Below are positions 35,619 through 44,427 of a DNA stretch of 64,000 nt, piece by piece. Each line of letters opens with the position of its first letter. Position 1 is the first letter of the stretch. The notes beneath the pieces were generated by a model. It worked only from the letters and a program-made list of their open reading frames with translations, did not search any database and had not been told where the DNA came from. The translations under genes were made by a program, and so were the position numbers. Source of the DNA: [Clostridium] citroniae WAL-17108 (lineage in GTDB: Bacteria; Bacillota; Clostridia; Lachnospirales; Lachnospiraceae); assembly GCF_000233455.1 (NCBI RefSeq), contig NZ_JH376420.1:520176-584175 (forward strand), in the 5' to 3' direction.

Positions 35619-36914
35619 TCATCCCATATGGTCATTGATACAGATCGCCCCGTATGGACGGATGCTCATACGAAAAGCACTGCCCTTTCCCGTACAGTTT
35701 TCAATGTATTCAACATACTCATCCACCAGTTCATTGGGAAGCATGGCCATGATCACACCGGCAAACCCTCCGCCGTGGACACGGCAGGCGCCCTTTTGTT
35801 TCCCGGCAATAAACAATTCGGTCAATGCCAGGGTCACTGTGATGCCCTGTTCCTGGTAATTGCTGTTGGTAAAGCAGTTCTGAAGCCATTTCCAGGAAGA
35901 GTTTCCCGATGCTGTGATGTTGGCCAGAAAATCCCCAAAGCGGTTCTCCTTCAGCGCAGCCACCTCTGCTTCCACCCTCTTGTTTTCCTCAAAGAAATGA
36001 AGGGCGCGAAGCACGGAACGATCCCCCGCAAACTCCCGCACCGCTGCCAGGCTGCGGATCACCTCTTCCTCCGACACCTGGGCCAGCACTTCCTTGCCAA
36101 AATACTGGGCCACCTTCTTCATCTCGCTGGGAACGGATGAGTAGTCCGCGCTCAGGTCAGCGTGGCCCTTGCCGGTCTGGACAATGATCAGGCTGTGGTT
36201 CTGGGATCCGAAATCAAACTCGATTTTCTCCACTACCGGCGCTGAAGGCTCCACAAAATCAATGGTGATCAGGCCACCCACCGCGCAGGCCATCTGGTCC
36301 AGAAGGCCTGACGCCTTATCCCAGTAGTTGTTCTCTGAATATTTTCCAATATGGGCGTATGCCACATTGTCCATGCGTCCCTCATTAAAGAATGTGTTGA
36401 GCATGGAGCACAAAAGCATCTCAAAAGCAGCCGAGGAGCTGACGCCTGCCGCACTGATCACATTGCTGGTAATGTATGCATTAAAGCCTCCCACATCATA
36501 ACCCGACTCCTCAAATCCCTTTAACAGCCCCTTTACCAGGTCCACGGTCCCTGCCTTTTTATCGCTGGGCTCCAGATGGTTTAAGTCAATGGTAAAGTCC
36601 TGATTATACGTCTCACTGACAATATGTACATAGTTGGAGCTGTTCTTTGCAGCCACTCCCACACAGTCCAGGTTAATGCTTCCCGCAAGGACCTTTCCAT
36701 GGTTATGGTCCGTGTGGTTTCCGCTGATCTCCGTGCGTCCCGGTGATGAAAACAAAAGCACATCCCCGCTGTCTCCAAATGTTTTCTCATATCCTTTCAG
36801 CAGTTCCTGGTACCGTGCCATGTTCTCAGCCACTGCGTCCTCTCCGTACAGCTTAGCCAGAAGTTTTTTTGTGTTTTCACTTTCCATCAACCGGATGGTA
36901 TCATTTACCTTCAT
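35619..36914 (-). CDS. galK: galactokinase
   Basis: A 431-residue GHMP-family kinase. The galactokinase signature appears as GRTEISGNHTDHNHG (usual GRVNLIGEHTDYNGG) and the ATP loop as VISAAGVSSSAAFEM, with VHGGGFAGVIMAML near the end. It phosphorylates galactose to galactose 1-phosphate. The signature deviates at several places (Asn for Glu in GEHTDY), so substrate preference may differ. AGGAGAGG precedes the start. No galT or galE is adjacent. Confidence 0.87.
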   Translation of the reverse strand: MKVNDTIRLMESENTKKLLAKLYGEDAVAENMARYQELLKGYEKTFGDSGDVLLFSSPGRTEISGNHTDHNHGKVLAGSINLDCVGVAAKNSSNYVHIVSETYNQDFTIDLNHLEPSDKKAGTVDLVKGLLKGFEESGYDVGGFNAYITSNVISAAGVSSSAAFEMLLCSMLNTFFNEGRMDNVAYAHIGKYSENNYWDKASGLLDQMACAVGGLITIDFVEPSAPVVEKIEFDFGSQNHSLIIVQTGKGHADLSADYSSVPSEMKKVAQYFGKEVLAQVSEEEVIRSLAAVREFAGDRSVLRALHFFEENKRVEAEVAALKENRFGDFLANITASGNSSWKWLQNCFTNSNYQEQGITVTLALTELFIAGKQKGACRVHGGGFAGVIMAMLPNELVDEYVEYIENCTGKGSAFRMSIRPYGAICINDHMG

Positions 36915-37026
36915 GCCTTACCTCTCCTTTAATCATACACAAAATCAGGGGCTGTCCCCTGTCTGTGATCAGTTTAACACAACAGCAGCCCGGACCACAA
37001 TAGAATATTTTACTGCATTGTATGAA

Positions 37027-37293
37027 TTTTTATGGAAATGCTTTCTGCTCCCGCCTACTGCCTATTTTGATGGCCTCCAGACACTGTCCGGCTGCGTGTG
37101 ATCCTCGTTCTTCTCTTCGGAGATGATCAGGCTGCGCAGATCATGGTGCAATAGTCCCCGGTGGGCCAATAGGGCTGATCGTCATATACCGTAAGGGCAT
37201 ATTCCGAGAGCAGGCGCGAAAGACTGTCAAGCTGGGTTGGGTATCATTTCTGACTACCTGATTTCACAGGTTCCAAACAGTTTTTATGGAAAT
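37027..37293. repeat. 13-bp direct repeat flanking a gene remnant
   Basis: TTTTTATGGAAAT occurs at 37027-37039 and at 37281-37293, 254 bp apart. The remnant described next lies between the copies. Such short repeats can mark a deletion or insertion scar, or may be coincidence in AT-rich promoter DNA. Confidence 0.35.
37127..37243 (-). pseudogene. possible C-terminal remnant of an unrecognised gene
   Basis: The 36915-37348 gap (about 430 bases) has no intact gene. One minus-strand frame encodes a protein-like tail (YPTQLDSLSRLLSEYALTVY, then DDQPYWPTGDYC...) ending at a TGA at 37127. It has no start codon and is blocked upstream by a stop. The composition looks coding rather than random. The parent family is not known to me. 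Confidence 0.35.
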
Positions 37294-37348
37294 ACTCCCT
37301 CTTTCCTGGTATAATCCAAAAAGAAAATAACCGGAAAGGCGGCGCCCT

Positions 37349-38353
37349 ATGGACTGGAACGGTAAACCTTATCATTCCCTGGATTATGAACTGAAACAAC
37401 AATTTGGACAAAAGGTATATAAGCTCTCGCTGAACGGAGGCATGACCTGTCCCAACCGGGACGGGACGCTGGGCACGGGCGGATGTATTTTCTGCAGCGC
37501 GGGGGGATCAGGGGATTTTGCATCCCCTGCCATGGAATCCGTTACAGCACAGATCGAGGCCGCCAAAGCCCAGGTACGGAGAAAAATGACGGGCAAGGGC
37601 GCATATATCGCCTACTTCCAGTCCTACACCAATACCTATGGGCCTGTCTCCCGCCTGCGCTCTGTCTTCACGGAAGCCATCTGTCATCCGGAGATCGCGG
37701 CCCTGTCCATTGCAACCCGGCCGGACTGTCTGGAACCGGAGGTGGTGGAACTGTTAAAAGAACTTGCCGCCATCAAGCCCGTGTGGGTGGAATTGGGCCT
37801 GCAGACCATCCACCAGTCCACGGCGCAGTTCATCCGCCGCGGCTATCCCCTGCCCGTGTTTGAATCAGCGGTGGACCGGCTCAAAAAGGCGGGGTTAACG
37901 GTCATTGTCCATGTGATCCTGGGACTGCCGGGCGAGACAAGGGAAATGATGCTGGACACGGTCAGATATCTGGCTGAAGGGATAACAGGCGCCGGCCAGG
38001 CCAATTCCGGGCTGGCAGGCATTGGTCCAGCCGTTTCCGGGCGGCCAGGTGCAGGCCAGGCCGCCGCCATTGACGGCATCAAACTACAGCTGCTCCACAT
38101 ACTGGAGGGCACGGACCTGTCCCAGCTTTACCGCAGCGCCCCCTTTCCGGTCCTGGAAATGAGTGAATATATTGATCTTGTCATAGACTGCGTGGAACTT
38201 CTTCCGCCTGAGATGACCATACACCGCATCACCGGTGACGGCCCGAAAAAGCTTTTGATCGCCCCGTTGTGGAGCGGCAACAAGCGCCTTGTGCTCAACA
38301 CCCTTCATCAGCGTTTTAGGGAAAGGGACACATGGCAGGGGAAAAACAGGTGA
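37349..38353 (+). CDS. radical SAM protein of the TIGR01212/YtqA family
   Basis: A 334-residue protein with the Fe-S cysteine cluster C34, C46 and C49 in CPNRDGTLGTGGCIFC, typical of the YhcC/YtqA family. YLA...GL and HVILGLPGETREMML belong to the radical SAM barrel. The biochemical role of the family is not settled. Residues 212-241 are a Gly/Ala/Gln-rich low-complexity insertion (GAGQANSGLAGIGPAVSGRP) not expected in this fold. GGAAAGGCGG precedes the ATG. Confidence 0.82.
   Translation: MDWNGKPYHSLDYELKQQFGQKVYKLSLNGGMTCPNRDGTLGTGGCIFCSAGGSGDFASPAMESVTAQIEAAKAQVRRKMTGKGAYIAYFQSYTNTYGPVSRLRSVFTEAICHPEIAALSIATRPDCLEPEVVELLKELAAIKPVWVELGLQTIHQSTAQFIRRGYPLPVFESAVDRLKKAGLTVIVHVILGLPGETREMMLDTVRYLAEGITGAGQANSGLAGIGPAVSGRPGAGQAAAIDGIKLQLLHILEGTDLSQLYRSAPFPVLEMSEYIDLVIDCVELLPPEMTIHRITGDGPKKLLIAPLWSGNKRLVLNTLHQRFRERDTWQGKNR
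37980..38073. repeat. Gly/Ala/Gln-rich insertion in the radical SAM protein
   Basis: This in-frame GC-rich tract includes two GCAGGCCAGGCC/GCCGGCCAGGCC cores and encodes GAGQ repeats. It interrupts the radical SAM barrel region before IDGIKLQLLHIL. Its DNA core matches the MetH linker. Confidence 0.6.
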
Positions 38354-38384
38354 AAACAAGCTTAAAAATTTTAGAGTTTTAAAC

Positions 38385-38413
38385 TTGTTCTAACCTGTAA
38401 TTCGTTGTATACT
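38385..38413 (+). promoter_or_regulatory. promoter of icd
   Basis: TTGTTC (38385-38390), a 17-bp spacer, then TATACT (38408-38413), about 33 bp before the icd start. Confidence 0.6.
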
Positions 38414-38446
38414 ATAACATAATGCAAAAAATCAGGAGGACATAGT

Positions 38447-39643
38447 ATGGACAAAATTAAGATGACCACCCCCATTGTAGAGATGGACGGCGATGAGATG
38501 ACGAGGATTCTCTGGCAGATGATCAAAGACAACCTGATCCTGCCGTACATAGATCTGAAGACAGAGTACTACGACCTGGGTTTGGAATACAGGGATGAGA
38601 CAAATGATCAGGTAACCATCGATTCCGCCAACGCCACCAAAAAGTACGGTGTGGCTGTCAAGTGTGCTACCATCACCCCCAACGCAGCCCGCGTGGAGGA
38701 GTATCATCTGAAGGATATGTGGAAAAGCCCCAATGCCACCATTCGTGCCATCCTGGACGGGACCGTGTTCCGCGCCCCCATTGTGGTAAAAGGGATCGAG
38801 CCCTGTGTAAAATGCTGGAAAAAGCCCATCACCATTGCAAGACATGCCTACGGTGACGTGTATAAGGCTTCTGAAATGAAAATCCCCGGCCCCGGCAAGG
38901 TGGAACTGGTATACACGGCAGAGGACGGGACTGAAAGCCGCGAGCTGATCCACAGCTTTAACTGCCCCGGAATCGTACAGGGTATGCACAATGTTAACAA
39001 GTCCATTGAAAGCTTTGCCAGAAGCTGCTTTAACTATGCCCTTGATACCAAGCAGGATCTTTGGTTTGCCACCAAGGATACCATTTCCAAACAGTATGAC
39101 CATACCTTTAAGGACATTTTCCAGGAGATCTTTGACAGTGAATATACAAAGAAGTTTGAGGATGCGGGCATTACTTATTTCTACACTCTGATTGATGATG
39201 CCGTTGCCCGCGTTATGAAATCTGAGGGCGGCTATATCTGGGCCTGCAAGAACTATGACGGTGATGTGATGAGCGACATGATCTCCTCGGCCTTTGGTTC
39301 CCTGGCCATGATGACCTCTGTTCTGGTATCCCCGGACGGTAACTTCGAGTACGAAGCAGCCCACGGAACAGTACAGCGCCATTACTATAAGCACTTAAAG
39401 GGCGAGGAAACCTCCACCAACTCAGTGGCAACCATCTTTGCATGGACCGGCGCACTGAGGAAACGGGGCGAACTGGACGGCAATCAAGATCTGATGGAAT
39501 TTGCCGACAAACTGGAGAAGGCCACCCTGGATACCATTGAGGGCGGCGAAATGACCAAGGACCTGGCCCTTATCACTTCCCTGCCGGATCCGGTTGTGTT
39601 AAACAGCGAGGACTTTATCAAGGCCATTGCACGCAGGCTTTAA
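38447..39643 (+). CDS. icd: NADP-dependent isocitrate dehydrogenase
   Basis: A 398-residue enzyme of the eukaryote-like (IDH1/2) subfamily. It starts [20 protein letters not shown] and has the [13 protein letters not shown] and [10 protein letters not shown] motifs. It decarboxylates isocitrate to 2-oxoglutarate with NADP. An AGGAGG ribosome site precedes the ATG. It stands alone, with its own promoter and terminator; no citrate synthase or aconitase is in the window. 2-Oxoglutarate made here would supply glutamate. Confidence 0.93.
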   Translation: MDKIKMTTPIVEMDGDEMTRILWQMIKDNLILPYIDLKTEYYDLGLEYRDETNDQVTIDSANATKKYGVAVKCATITPNAARVEEYHLKDMWKSPNATIRAILDGTVFRAPIVVKGIEPCVKCWKKPITIARHAYGDVYKASEMKIPGPGKVELVYTAEDGTESRELIHSFNCPGIVQGMHNVNKSIESFARSCFNYALDTKQDLWFATKDTISKQYDHTFKDIFQEIFDSEYTKKFEDAGITYFYTLIDDAVARVMKSEGGYIWACKNYDGDVMSDMISSAFGSLAMMTSVLVSPDGNFEYEAAHGTVQRHYYKHLKGEETSTNSVATIFAWTGALRKRGELDGNQDLMEFADKLEKATLDTIEGGEMTKDLALITSLPDPVVLNSEDFIKAIARRL

Positions 39644-39670
39644 TACTAAAATAAGCATATATACAAAAAC

Positions 39671-39712
39671 ACCGCCCGGCCGCTGGAATCCAGTGACCGG
39701 GCGGTATTCTTA
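39671..39712. terminator. bidirectional terminator between icd and the DUF2089 operon
   Basis: A 9-bp perfect stem pairs 39671-39679 with 39697-39705. An inner CTGG/CCAG pairing lies in the loop. T-rich and A-rich ends lie on the two sides. Confidence 0.8.
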
Positions 39713-39730
39713 AGTCCCGTATATCGCTTT

Positions 39731-39994
39731 TTACAGTTTAACTGATAAATATGTGCCGTCCCCTGTCTCCACATGGATTACTTCCAGGCCCTTGCTTTCT
39801 TTGATCACATCCAGGCATTCTTCCAGCACCATAAGGATATGATCTTTTGTAACCAGGCCGCCATATGGCTCCGGTATATTGGCCCTGATATCCTCCATAA
39901 TCCTTTCAGGCATCCATCTCATGGCCAAACCCATAAATTTCACCGGCACAGGCAGAAACAGGCGCATCCCCTTTGTCCTGATCTTAACAATCAT
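39731..39994 (-). CDS. small protein of the DUF2089 operon, unknown
   Basis: An 87-residue protein with AGGGG before the ATG. It has a short hydrophobic patch (MRLFLPVPVKFMGLAMRWMP) and a C-terminal helical and beta part. I do not recognise a family with confidence. It follows the SHOCT-like gene with an 11-bp gap, so it is probably co-transcribed with that gene and the DUF2089 regulator. Confidence 0.65.
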   Translation of the reverse strand: MIVKIRTKGMRLFLPVPVKFMGLAMRWMPERIMEDIRANIPEPYGGLVTKDHILMVLEECLDVIKESKGLEVIHVETGDGTYLSVKL

Positions 39995-40005
39995 ATCTTC
40001 GGCCC

Positions 40006-40392
40006 CTATTTGTCAACATATACCCTTACAGTGGAGCCGTCCGCAGCCTCCACATTGACAAAGTCCCCTTCCAGCTCATCATCCAGACATTCGGAAATGG
40101 CTTCCATCATACTGGCAAGATCCACACCCTGAAGATCCTTTTCCGGTATGGGAAGTTTGCCCGTTGCCTTCAGTACCTTCTTAATGGCTCCAACAGGAAA
40201 CTGGACCTTGACCTTGTCCCCGGAAACGCTGTCCACAATAATGCGAAACATCTTCTTATCATAGTTGATCCGTTCGATCCCTGTCTCCGGTGCCTGTGAA
40301 TCCAGATTCATGGCCGCGATCAGCTCCGCTCCCTGCTCCGCCGTGATGGTGCCTTCCTCTATCATCTTTAATATTCTTAGTTTTTCATCCAT
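40006..40392 (-). CDS. SHOCT-like domain protein
   Basis: A 128-residue protein. The first 30 residues (LRILKMIEEGTITAEQGAEL) match the short SHOCT-like helical domain seen in bacterial proteins paired with DUF2089 regulators. The rest is an uncharacterised domain with IVDSVSGDKVKVQFPVGAIK. AAGGAGC precedes the start. It is the middle gene of a three-gene set. The related C-terminus of the neighbour regulator also carries ENGEITAEQAIAQL, so the two may interact or compete through the same motif. Confidence 0.7.
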   Translation of the reverse strand: MDEKLRILKMIEEGTITAEQGAELIAAMNLDSQAPETGIERINYDKKMFRIIVDSVSGDKVKVQFPVGAIKKVLKATGKLPIPEKDLQGVDLASMMEAISECLDDELEGDFVNVEAADGSTVRVYVDK

Positions 40393-40432
40393 AATGAATG
40401 CTCCTTATTCTTGAAATCGTGGTTTCTGGCTG

Positions 40433-40792
40433 CTACTTTAATTGGGCAATGGCCTGTTCTGCTGTTATCTCCCCATTCTCCAGCGCCCTTAGGATCTCTT
40501 CCTTTCTGGCCGCCTGATCATCGGTTCCCGTCTCATATCCCAGCTTCTTGATCACTGCTTCCAGCTTGGAGCGTACCGTGGGATACGATATCCCCATGGC
40601 CTTTTCCACTTCCTTGATATTCCCCCTGCACCGGATAAATGTCTCTGTAAAATACAGTTCCTCATCGGAGAGATAATCAAATTTACTGAGTTTAAAATTG
40701 TTCTCAATCACCGTATCGCAGGAATCACACTTAAGCCTTGCCACGGTCAGCTCACTGTTGCATACCGGACAACGGCTGATAACCTTTTTCAT
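40433..40792 (-). CDS. DUF2089 family putative transcriptional regulator
   Basis: A 119-residue protein with an N-terminal zinc ribbon (CPVCNSELTVARLKCDSCDT) and a helix-turn-helix region (GNIKEVEKAMGISYPTVRSK). A short C-terminal SHOCT-like tail follows. This is the standard DUF2089 arrangement. The family is thought to bind DNA. Its promoter has a perfect inverted repeat immediately before the -35, suggesting autoregulation of the three-gene operon. Confidence 0.85.
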   Translation of the reverse strand: MKKVISRCPVCNSELTVARLKCDSCDTVIENNFKLSKFDYLSDEELYFTETFIRCRGNIKEVEKAMGISYPTVRSKLEAVIKKLGYETGTDDQAARKEEILRALENGEITAEQAIAQLK

Positions 40793-40829
40793 CTCATCAC
40801 TTCCCTTCTTTTCCCTGCTGCCTGATGTC

Positions 40830-40859
40830 AGTATACTACCACAATCTCATAAATGTCAA
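40830..40859 (-). promoter_or_regulatory. promoter of the DUF2089 operon
   Basis: TTGACA (40859-40854), an 18-bp spacer and TATACT (40835-40830) on the minus strand. Confidence 0.65.
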
Positions 40860-40909
40860 TATAAATATTAATATTTTTAATTATTTTATTGATTATATTA
40901 ATATTTATA
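40860..40909. promoter_or_regulatory. 15-bp perfect inverted repeat directly upstream of the DUF2089 promoter
   Basis: TATAAATATTAATAT (40860-40874) and ATATTAATATTTATA (40895-40909) are perfect complements, with a 20-bp AT-rich centre. The proximal arm abuts the -35 hexamer. It is a likely protein-binding site or UP-type element, and it also lies near the end of the racemase-like gene, so it could act as an AT-rich hairpin. Confidence 0.6.
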
Positions 40910-40959
40910 CTGAATTTCATTCACTCTTGGTTTTATTTATTTATAATCTGCTCTCAATC

Positions 40960-41655
40960 TTATCCATCTATAATTTCCTTTACCAAGGCCCTGACATGTA
41001 TCTTCATGGTGTCCAGGCAGGGAACAGGGGAAATATGGTCATTAAGGATCAACGGCAGCTCCGTACATCCAAGAACGATAGCCTGGATCCCATCCTCCTC
41101 CTTCATTCTGCGCACAATGGACAGAAATTCCTGCCGGGTATCCTCCCTGACATCTGCAAATTCCAGCTCGGTATAGATTTTTCTGTTTATGTACTCCATC
41201 TCATCTTCCCTGGGAATTGCGATCTGGATCCCCTTATCTGTAAATGGCTTTTTAAAAAAATCCTCCTCCATGGTAAATATGGTTCCCATTAAACCGATTT
41301 TCGTCAGATTCCGCCTGACCGCCTCCCCGCAGGCAGCCCCCACAATACTGATCAACGGAATGGGCGACTGCTTTTGTACCTGGTCAAATACAATATGAGG
41401 CGTATTGGCTGACAGGGCGGCAAAGTCAGCCCCTGCCGCGGCCAGGTTCCCGATCGCCTTTAACAGATATTCAGCCAGGTCATCATATCGCCTCTCCCTG
41501 CAGAATACCAGGATATCAAACACGTTTACACTTTCCATGGACAAAAACGGCATTACATTTTCCCCCATCCGTTCACGGACGCCATAGACGATCCCACGGT
41601 AATAAGGGATCGTGGACTCCGGCCCCATGCCCCCTACCAGACCCAGTTTTTTCAT
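40960..41655 (-). CDS. aspartate/glutamate racemase family protein lacking one catalytic Cys
   Basis: A 231-residue protein with the family start MKKLGLVGGMGPESTIPYYR. One catalytic Cys is present (C197 in LGCTELPLIL), but the other site reads LSANTPH with Ala83 where aspartate racemases have Cys. It may therefore act on one enantiomer only, or catalyse another reaction of the superfamily. GGAGGTG precedes the start. Convergent neighbours give no pathway clue. Confidence 0.8.
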   Translation of the reverse strand: MKKLGLVGGMGPESTIPYYRGIVYGVRERMGENVMPFLSMESVNVFDILVFCRERRYDDLAEYLLKAIGNLAAAGADFAALSANTPHIVFDQVQKQSPIPLISIVGAACGEAVRRNLTKIGLMGTIFTMEEDFFKKPFTDKGIQIAIPREDEMEYINRKIYTELEFADVREDTRQEFLSIVRRMKEEDGIQAIVLGCTELPLILNDHISPVPCLDTMKIHVRALVKEIIDG

Positions 41656-41788
41656 ATAAAAACACCTCCTGAAAATGATTTTTTAAAATGTTTCCCTGAA
41701 TATCAGGATACTACAAATAATATGGATTGAAAAGCCCGTCCATTAAAGATATAATGGGATTCATAACGATTTGAAAAAGGAGAAATTT

Positions 41789-43006
41789 ATGGACTACAGA
41801 ACATACCTAAAAAACTATCCGGACAAAGACGGGCGTTTTGGCGCTTACGGCGGCGCCTACCTGACCCCGGAACTGATTCCCGCATTTGAGGAAATTGCAG
41901 ACGCCTACCAGACCATCTGCCATTCTTCCCAGTTTATCAATGAACTGCGAAGGATCCGCAGGGAATTCCAGGGAAGGCCTACCCCTGTGTACCATTGCGA
42001 GCGTCTCTCCAAGAAGATCGGCAACTGCCAGATCTATCTGAAACGCGAGGATCTAAACCACACCGGGGCCCACAAGCTGAATCACTGTATGGGCGAGGGA
42101 CTTCTGGCAAAGTTCATGGGAAAGAAGCGCCTGATCGCGGAGACAGGAGCCGGACAGCACGGGGTGGCCCTGGCTACCGCCGCCGCGTTTTTCGGACTGG
42201 AGTGCGAGATCCACATGGGTGAAGTGGATATTGCAAAACAGGCCCCCAATGTGACCAGGATGAAGATACTGGGCGCCAAGGTGGTTCCGGTTACCCATGG
42301 GCTTAAGACTCTGAAGGAGGCAGTGGATTCCGCATTTGAATCCTATGCAAAAAACTATAAGGACTCTATCTACTGCATCGGCTCTGCCCTGGGTCCCCAT
42401 CCGTTCCCACTGATGGTGCGGGATTTTCAATCCGTGGTGGGCTATGAGGCAAGGGACCAGTTCTACGAGATGACAGGAATGTTCCCGGATGAGGTCTGCG
42501 CCTGTGTGGGAGGAGGAAGCAACTCCATCGGGATGTTCATACCCTTCTTAGATGACCCGGTGGACATCACCGGAGTGGAACCCCTTGGCAAGGGAGAACA
42601 TCTGGGTGACCACGCGGCATCCATGAAGTTTGGTGAAAAAGGCGTCATGCATGGATTTGAGAGCATTATGCTCAAGGATGAAAATGGTGAGCCGGCCCCG
42701 GTCTACTCCATTGCCAGCGGCCTGGACTATCCTTCCGTGGGCCCGGAGCACGCCTTCCTTCATGATCTTGGAAGGGTCAAATACGATACGGTCAGCGATG
42801 AGGAAGCCATGGACGCCTTCTTTAAGCTGTCCCGGTATGAGGGGATCATCCCTGCCATTGAGAGTGCGCATGCGGTTGCTTATGCCATGCGCAGGGCCAG
42901 GGAAATGCGCCAGGGTGCCATCCTGGTCTGCTTAAGCGGCAGAGGCGATAAGGATATCGACTATGTGGTTGAGCATTACGGCTATGGGGAGCAGTTTGTG
43001 GATTGA
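41789..43006 (+). CDS. trpB: tryptophan synthase beta chain (stand-alone)
   Basis: The start at 41789 has AAAGGAG. The protein is 405 residues, the normal TrpB size. The PLP lysine is K96 in [10 protein letters not shown] (usual HTGAHKINN). [21 protein letters not shown] and LSGRGDKD are conserved. It makes tryptophan from indole and serine. No trpA or other trp gene is in the window, so it may salvage indole. A hairpin terminator follows. The gene has a promoter-like AT-rich region before it but no leader peptide was seen. Confidence 0.9.
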   Translation: MDYRTYLKNYPDKDGRFGAYGGAYLTPELIPAFEEIADAYQTICHSSQFINELRRIRREFQGRPTPVYHCERLSKKIGNCQIYLKREDLNHTGAHKLNHCMGEGLLAKFMGKKRLIAETGAGQHGVALATAAAFFGLECEIHMGEVDIAKQAPNVTRMKILGAKVVPVTHGLKTLKEAVDSAFESYAKNYKDSIYCIGSALGPHPFPLMVRDFQSVVGYEARDQFYEMTGMFPDEVCACVGGGSNSIGMFIPFLDDPVDITGVEPLGKGEHLGDHAASMKFGEKGVMHGFESIMLKDENGEPAPVYSIASGLDYPSVGPEHAFLHDLGRVKYDTVSDEEAMDAFFKLSRYEGIIPAIESAHAVAYAMRRAREMRQGAILVCLSGRGDKDIDYVVEHYGYGEQFVD

Positions 43007-43048
43007 TCCTGATCGGACTCAGGATACCGCACCGGCCATCTATGACAA

Positions 43049-43087
43049 AAGGGCGTGCACACGATGGGATTCGTGCTGCACGCCCTT
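43049..43087. terminator. terminator between trpB and capA-like gene
   Basis: An 11-bp perfect stem pairs 43049-43059 with 43077-43087, with an inner ACGA/TCGT pairing. It separates two convergent genes and can serve both. Confidence 0.8.
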
Positions 43088-43114
43088 AATATATCCATAT
43101 AGGATCAAATCTTT

Positions 43115-44404
43115 TTATTCCTGCCTGCACCCTTCCCCATCGATCACTACCCCATAAGAGAGTCCCGTGAGATACTGGTAAAATGCCTGCTTTTCATCTT
43201 CTCCCGTCAATGGGCGCGTGTAGCCGCCCGAGGATGTCCCGGGTACGAACACAAGGGACAGGTTCTCTCCATCCCAGTCAGCTGTGAGAAGGGCTGTCTT
43301 AGGGATGCTGCTTCCAAATACAAAATTGCCCAGGCTGTACACAATGGGTTTACCATTGTAGTATTCCATGCCCTGAAGCACATGGGGATGGCTGCCGATC
43401 ACCATGTCCGCCCCCGCGTCAATATACTGCTTTCCCATGGTGCGCTGGTAATCCTGGGGATACTCGTCCCGCTCAATTCCCCAATGCACGTACACAATCA
43501 CAAAATCACATGTTTCCTTTGCGCTCTTGATATCCTCTAGCAGCATGGTGGGATCGTAGGTGGTCAGCATGCCCGGGCTTGTGGCCGTGGCATTCCAGGA
43601 ACCCACGGGTATCACCCTGGATGCGCCCAGAAATCCTATGGTCTTTCCCTTGATCTCCATGATCACAGGTTTCCTGGCTTCCTCCAGGTTTGCGCCTGCC
43701 CCTACCCGGTATATTCCCGCCTCATCCAGCGTGTCGCAGGTGTCCAGCAGGGCATCCGTACCAAAATCCAGAGCATGGTTATTGGCAAGGGTTACAATGT
43801 CAATCCCCATCTCCTTTAGCAAGGACACCTTCTCCGGAGGCAGGCGGAAGGTAAACTGCTTATCTGCGGCAGCGCTTCCCCTGTTGCTGAACGGAAACTC
43901 CTGGTTTGCCATAAACACATCGCTGCCATCGATCACGTCCCTCAAGCCCTGGTCCACAACACTGCCAATGGTCCCGGTCTTGTTATAGGCCGCCAGCACA
44001 TGGTCTGATAAAAGGATATCGCCGGCAAACACAAAACGGATGGTGGAATCCTTCGGCTCTGGATCCGCTCCGCCATCCTCTGTCATACTACCTTCTTCAC
44101 CACCGTTGTCAAGGCCTTCCACTCCCTGTCCGGCGTCCTGCCGGCCATCCTGAAAACCTTCCGGTCCGCCGATGCCCCGGGATCCTTCTCCCTGTCCGCC
44201 CGCGCCCTGGTTGCCGTGAAGGCCGGCGCTGTCCTGGCCGGAGCCGTCTGCCGGACCGGCATTGCCTGATGCCCCCGGACCGCCATCCATCACTTCGGCC
44301 TTCACATAGCTGTTATGCACCGTATGCCATATCAGGTATCCTGTTATTCCCGACAGCAGCACTCCCAGTACAAGCACCACTGCCAATATCCAGCTTCTTC
44401 TCAT
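43115..44404 (-). CDS. CapA/PgsA-type metallophosphatase-like surface protein
   Basis: A 429-residue protein with an N-terminal membrane anchor (WILAVVLVLGVLLSGITGYL) and a CapA domain from about 120. The domain has FAGDILLSDHV, NQEFPFSN, TLANNHALDFG and GSHPHVLQG, the metal-binding His/Asp/Asn motifs of this fold. Members take part in poly-gamma-glutamate capsule synthesis, but most in this group are unassigned. Residues 41-117 are a Gly/Asp/Gln-rich low-complexity linker between anchor and domain. AGGAAG precedes the start. Confidence 0.85.
   Translation of the reverse strand: MRRSWILAVVLVLGVLLSGITGYLIWHTVHNSYVKAEVMDGGPGASGNAGPADGSGQDSAGLHGNQGAGGQGEGSRGIGGPEGFQDGRQDAGQGVEGLDNGGEEGSMTEDGGADPEPKDSTIRFVFAGDILLSDHVLAAYNKTGTIGSVVDQGLRDVIDGSDVFMANQEFPFSNRGSAAADKQFTFRLPPEKVSLLKEMGIDIVTLANNHALDFGTDALLDTCDTLDEAGIYRVGAGANLEEARKPVIMEIKGKTIGFLGASRVIPVGSWNATATSPGMLTTYDPTMLLEDIKSAKETCDFVIVYVHWGIERDEYPQDYQRTMGKQYIDAGADMVIGSHPHVLQGMEYYNGKPIVYSLGNFVFGSSIPKTALLTADWDGENLSLVFVPGTSSGGYTRPLTGEDEKQAFYQYLTGLSYGVVIDGEGCRQE
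44054..44284. repeat. Gly/Gln/Asp-rich linker tract in CapA-like protein
   Basis: About 77 residues of low-complexity sequence such as GHQGNQGAGGQGEG-like repeats lie between the membrane anchor and the catalytic domain. It is the longest of four such tracts in the window. Confidence 0.55.
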
Positions 44405-44427
44405 TCACAACTTCCTGTCATCTCAAG

